DNA from: Prevotellaceae bacterium
GTDB taxonomy: Bacteria > Bacteroidota > Bacteroidia > Bacteroidales > Bacteroidaceae
Reading direction: 5' to 3'
Assembly (NCBI GenBank): GCA_022508685.1
Contig: JAFLUS010000052.1
Span: forward strand, 1 to 9,933
Length of the DNA: 9,933 nt
Below the pieces are notes generated by a model. The model was not told the DNA's origin, made no database searches, and worked only from the letters and a program-made list of their open reading frames with translations. How positions within the stretch are numbered: position 1 is the stretch's first letter; each line of letters opens with the position of its first letter. The position numbers were made by a program, and so were the translations under genes. Below, in pieces: positions 8,401 to 9,933 of this stretch.

Positions 8401-9897
8401 CAAGTCGTGGCACGCGGACTCATGAGCGTGCGCAACGCCAGTTTCTCCTACAAGAACGGATATGCACTCACCCTTCCCGGCTTCAGCACCGAGATTGGCG
8501 ACGCCTTCGGACAGCGCAGCATCAACGGCATGCTCTCGCCCGGACTCGACTTCGCCTTCGGTGCCGTCGGCAACGGCTATCTCCAACGCGCAGCCGACAA
8601 CGGCTGGCTCATGATGAACGACTCCAACATCACCACACCGGCAACCACCAACGGAACCATCGACCTCCAACTGCGCATGACGCTCGAACCCGTGCGCGAC
8701 TTCAAAATCGACCTCAACGCCGCACGCACCCTCAACAAGGCACAAAGCATACAGTTCATGTACGAAGGCATGCCACGCACGCGGAGCGGCAGTTTCTCCA
8801 TGACCACCATCTCCATTTCGTCCGCCTTCGCCAGCAACGGCAACATCAACAACAACTATTACAGCAAGCACTTCAACACCTTCATTCAGAACCTCGGAAC
8901 CATACAGCAACGCCTCGAGCGCAAATACGCCGGCTACACCTATCCGCAAGCCGCAGGCAGCGAATTTGCCGGAAAACCCTACGACGCAGCCAACGGAGGC
9001 GTCGACCCCTACTCCGGCGACGTCCTCATACCCGCCTTCCTCGCAGCCTACTGCGGCGGCACACCGGCCAAGCAGCCGCTCGACATCTTCCCCGCCCTCT
9101 CGCGCCTGCTGCCCAACTGGAAAATCACCTACAGCGGACTCTCCAAACTGTCGTGGTTCAGCACCCGCTTCAAGAGTTTCAACATCAACCACTCCTACAA
9201 GAGCGTCTACGCCGTCGGAGCCTACAACTCCTTCACCAACTTCATGGAATTCATGGGCGACCGTGGCTTCATCACCGACGTCACCACCGGCAACCCCGTC
9301 CCCAGCAGCATGTACAACGTCTCCACCGTCAGCATCAACGAGACGTTCGCACCCCTCATCGGCGTCGACATGACCTTCAACAGCGGACTCACCGCCAAAA
9401 TGGAATACAAGAAAACACGCGTGCTCAACCTCTCCATGACCTCCGTCGCCCTCACCGAAAACTACTCCAACGACATCGTCATCGGCTTCGGCTACAAAAT
9501 CAAGGACATCAACCTCTTCGGAGCAAAGAACATACAGAACCCGCAGAACAAGAAGAAGAAAAGCAACAGCAAGAACAAGAAACAGGACGACAAGACCACA
9601 ACCACCACCCAGCGCAACACCGCGCGAGGCATCAGCCACGACCTCAACCTCCGCCTCGACTTCTCCTACCGGATGCAGAACGCCCTCAACCGCAACATCC
9701 AGACCATGATTACCACCGCCACCAACGGCTCCACCGCCTACGCCATCAAGGCAGCAGCCGACTACACCTTCTCACGCCTGCTCAGCCTCAACGCCTTCAT
9801 GGATTGGCAGAAGAACGTGCCCCTCGTCTCCACATCCTCCTACCCCACCGTCACCGCCGACTTCGGCATCGCCGTCAAGTTCTCACTCACCCGCTGA
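2392..9897 (+). CDS. sprA: SprA/Sov, type IX secretion system outer-membrane translocon
   Basis: This 2501-residue outer-membrane protein is the T9SS channel; SprA of Flavobacterium johnsoniae forms a single-chain 36-strand beta-barrel that works with PorV and a periplasmic plug. The ATG at 2392 is preferred over in-frame ATG 2320 because it gives a clean signal peptide: MRTRAR, a hydrophobic stretch, and AAA at 21-23 before likely cleavage. Family signatures appear in order: YYKVGAKLGD (92-101); VEVWVTNTSG (352-361); WDLMMKNVYAL (513-523); FPVVEPFG (599-606); AGGVVLTEGSDYEVDY (674-689); YLDDFEQTKTGVD (822-834) with SWMLASTP (840-847); EVWVNELRM (1486-1494); a GWYRTAQVVARGLMSVR region (1998-2014); and a terminal DFSYR (2423-2427) ending in FGIAVKFSLTR. 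There is no frameshift or stop, and the length is normal for the family. It carries two lysine-rich low-complexity insertions (about 1887-1927 and 2384-2410). Codon use drifts strongly from 5' to 3'. The upstream neighbour is a divergent M16 gene. No T9SS C-terminal cargo domain is present, as expected for the translocon itself. Confidence 0.96.
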   Translation: MRTRARYYILLYLALVLAGLAAASEGTSRIVLLPAETEVAEAAAVPADTVPKRQVRKTDYPRDERPENYAFDLKDPENLQTEAGDYDDRSGYYKVGAKLGDSYLSAPYLMTPQEYVEWTERQQFDRYFKERNDSLFARKGKDKFDFSNMKFDLGPAEKIFGPGGVQIKTQGSAQLKIGYNYKFTDNPSLSERNRKTTSFDFDETINLSMNAKIGDKMDFNLNYNTEAAFDFDSKNLKLQYEGKEDEIVKLIEAGNITFPSNNSLVQGASTLFGIRTDLQFGRLNLQTVISQKKSKSQSVSSKGGAQLTPFDIQAYDYDENRHFFLAQYFRDTYNRACATLPTITSGVTINRVEVWVTNTSGQTENTRNIVGFVDLAEQRKISNPQWSPSGTEQPQNNSNSLYSTIVNTYSEARNIDQTSTLLDGFLTGGVDYEKVENARLLTASEYTLNSHLGYISLKSTLQSNQVLAIAYEYTYGGQTFQVGEFASDIKDSDKALFVKLLKNTSNSPRMGNWDLMMKNVYALNAQSIQKERFKLDIKYLSDTTGVNLSYLPEEHLKQTTLLRMMNLDRLDDNMKTNPNGKFDFIEGYTIISQTGRIIFPVVEPFGDWLREQIGNDIIADRYCYDALYDSTKVVAKQISEKNKFSFVGEYKATSGSEISLGEGYIPPGSVTVTAGGVVLTEGSDYEVDYAAGVVRILNQSIIDAGTNVNVSLESNEGYSQIRKTMMGLNWSYDFSKDFQLGGTFMRLTEKSLTSKVGMGEEPLNNMIWGLNLNWKKQSQWLTNLIDKIPLIDATQPSSISLSAEVAQLIAGNAKGVQGNASYLDDFEQTKTGVDVSQPQSWMLASTPANLQYGTLSNDVRYGYNRALLAWYNIDPLFTRRSSSLTPGHIKGDLDQLSNHYVREVYVREVYPNKDTNQGESNTLSVLNLAYYPTERGPYNLDTDLNEHGRLNDPAKRWGGMMRKIDTSDFETANVQYIEFWMLDPFIYTKDDPQYRGGDFYINLGDVSEDVLKDGKKFYESGMPVANTGNYTETTWGRVPTEKSVVYSFSTEGGARQKQDVGLNGLSDAEERSFETYRNYLNAIQGKLSTAAYDSIYRDPAGDDYHYFRGSDFDARQASILERYKHINGTEGNSPNSSESGESYSTAYKTTPDVEDVNQDYTMNEYENFFQYKVSIRPEDLQVGRNYIVDERKYRAHLRNGKEEEVSWYQFRIPVDDYEKKVGSINDFSSIRFMRMYLTNFEQPVVLRFASLDLVRGEWRNYTQALYTGDKPSISGKLRTASVNIEENNDKTPVNYVLPPGISRVTNPSEPQLTQENEQALAITVEDLAAGDARAVYKTMTKDLRHYKHLQMFVHANALEGDRELEDYQMSVFLRMGSDNKSNYYEYEIPLKLTPEGHYDTYTSQGCLAVWPDENMLDIDFSVFTDVKHERNKARTRGEASYTQLFSTYDAHRPNNRISVMGNPSLGEIKTMMIGVRNNGRRTNSVEVWVNELRMQDYNNEGGWAAQGNMNVQLSDLGNVNVTGHMETAGFGGLEQNVSQRRDDNLYEWSITTQFELGKFFPDKWKMTLPLYYSYSWQKISPKYNPFDTDMLLKDALDELTTAGRDSLSSLTETLTKNTNFALSNWKSNYQSRIPMPYDPTNFSFSYSHSKRNKEGEIIVYEREENWRGNLAYNYTPKYKTWEPFKNMKGKSKWLDIIKAQNLNYLPQSIAFNTDIVRTYYELQERDIDAGTQLPVTFSEQFLWNREFNLQWDIFKSLKLSYTSATHAEIEEPNVVINKDLYPDEYSAWKDSVKHSIRSFGRPLLYNSTFNGSYKVPFNKIPALDWVDLDGSYNATYGWTRGTELEDGTSLGHTAVTQRTININGKVNFETLYKKWKFLDEANKRFSGSTRSTTTKKPTPPKNSQKKAEAANAADTANAADGKKSKGFSKEITLNDSTFTELKHGQNTKRIVVRAKTKEGKTYTLKYSKPDANTLKIKNRDTATIEVFVTAKPKLEDAGWYRTAQVVARGLMSVRNASFSYKNGYALTLPGFSTEIGDAFGQRSINGMLSPGLDFAFGAVGNGYLQRAADNGWLMMNDSNITTPATTNGTIDLQLRMTLEPVRDFKIDLNAARTLNKAQSIQFMYEGMPRTRSGSFSMTTISISSAFASNGNINNNYYSKHFNTFIQNLGTIQQRLERKYAGYTYPQAAGSEFAGKPYDAANGGVDPYSGDVLIPAFLAAYCGGTPAKQPLDIFPALSRLLPNWKITYSGLSKLSWFSTRFKSFNINHSYKSVYAVGAYNSFTNFMEFMGDRGFITDVTTGNPVPSSMYNVSTVSINETFAPLIGVDMTFNSGLTAKMEYKKTRVLNLSMTSVALTENYSNDIVIGFGYKIKDINLFGAKNIQNPQNKKKKSNSKNKKQDDKTTTTTQRNTARGISHDLNLRLDFSYRMQNALNRNIQTMITTATNGSTAYAIKAAADYTFSRLLSLNAFMDWQKNVPLVSTSSYPTVTADFGIAVKFSLTR
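5089..5118 (+). repeat. 15-bp near-perfect tandem repeat in sprA (YVREV twice)
   Basis: TATGTGCGCGAAGTC (5089-5103) is followed directly by TACGTGCGCGAAGTC (5104-5118), differing only at one synonymous wobble base. Together they encode YVREVYVREV just before YPNK. The block lies in a conserved part of SprA that from memory normally has a similar strand pattern and length, so this may be convergence of codons rather than an added copy. Confidence 0.6.
8050..8172 (+). other. Low-complexity Lys/Ala/Thr-rich segment within SprA
   Basis: SprA residues about 1887-1927 are compositionally unlike the rest of the protein: Ser/Thr, then Lys/Pro (TTTKKPTPPKNSQKK), then an Ala/Asn/Asp repeat (ANAADTANAAD) and GKKSKG. 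It looks like a flexible, positively charged linker rather than barrel strand. I infer a periplasmic loop or turn, since long charged linkers are tolerated there. It contains an exact short DNA repeat, listed separately. Confidence 0.7.
8119..8151 (+). repeat. Two exact 15-bp copies, 18-bp period, encoding ANAAD twice
   Basis: GCCAATGCCGCCGAC occurs at 8119-8133 and again at 8137-8151, separated by ACA. The period is 18 bp, so a change in copy number would keep the reading frame. It lies in the low-complexity linker of SprA and looks like a recent tandem duplication or slippage product. Confidence 0.8.
9541..9621 (+). other. Lysine/asparagine-rich low-complexity segment near the SprA C-terminus
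   Basis: SprA residues 2384-2410 read as a run of lysine, asparagine and glutamine (NKKKKSNSKNKK) followed by QDDK and five threonines. It lies between a strand-like segment (IVIGFGYKIKDINLF) and the conserved final barrel block that begins LNLRLDFSYR (2419-2428). A lysine-rich insertion at this point is, from memory, common in SprA proteins, but its length and composition vary. An inter-strand periplasmic loop is the likely reading. Confidence 0.7.
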
Positions 9898-9933
9898 CGC
9901 AGCCGACGACCAACCGCGACGACGCGCCACAGC
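9898..9933. other. Sequence after sprA, nothing recognised
   Basis: The 36 bases after the sprA stop contain no hairpin followed by a T-run that would mark a terminator, and no start of a new gene that I can identify. They are rich in CGACG-type words, like the end of sprA. The sprA terminator, or a co-transcribed downstream gene, must lie beyond the window. Confidence 0.5.

Noticed and set aside
8173..9639. A 488-codon open frame on the minus strand within the 3' part of sprA
   Set aside because: Same artefact: the C-ending codons of sprA make antisense codons beginning with G, giving a Gly/Val/Asp/Glu/Ala-rich sequence without motifs.

Overview
The window looks like a Bacteroidales chromosome, possibly Prevotellaceae-like; I would not name a genus. 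The evidence is a complete SprA/Sov gene (found only in Bacteroidetes), no Shine-Dalgarno-like purine tracts before the starts, and matches to the Bacteroidetes promoter form (TTG, 18-20 nt, TAnnTTTG). By eye G+C is in the mid-50s percent, high for the order.

There are three genes in two divergent units. On the minus strand, a stand-alone M16 zinc metallopeptidase (2281 to 989) is followed by a glycerate 2-kinase (992 leftward, cut by the window edge). The two reading frames overlap by four bases (ATGA), so they form a tightly coupled operon. On the plus strand, one gene fills three quarters of the window: sprA (2392-9897, 2501 aa), encoding the giant outer-membrane translocon of the type IX secretion system (T9SS).

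The 110-bp region between the divergent starts (2282-2391) holds candidate promoters for both directions, arranged so that the two 5' leaders would overlap. The last 36 bases after sprA show nothing recognisable. I saw no RNA genes, CRISPR arrays, insertion sequences, attachment sites or origins.

SprA should be the outer-membrane channel through which T9SS cargo leaves the periplasm. The other T9SS genes and any cargo lie outside the window. The peptidase and kinase have no evident mechanistic link to secretion. I found no clearly undescribed system. The points most worth a second look are the strong leucine-codon shift along sprA, its two lysine-rich low-complexity insertions, the overlapping divergent promoter architecture, and the peptidase-kinase coupling.
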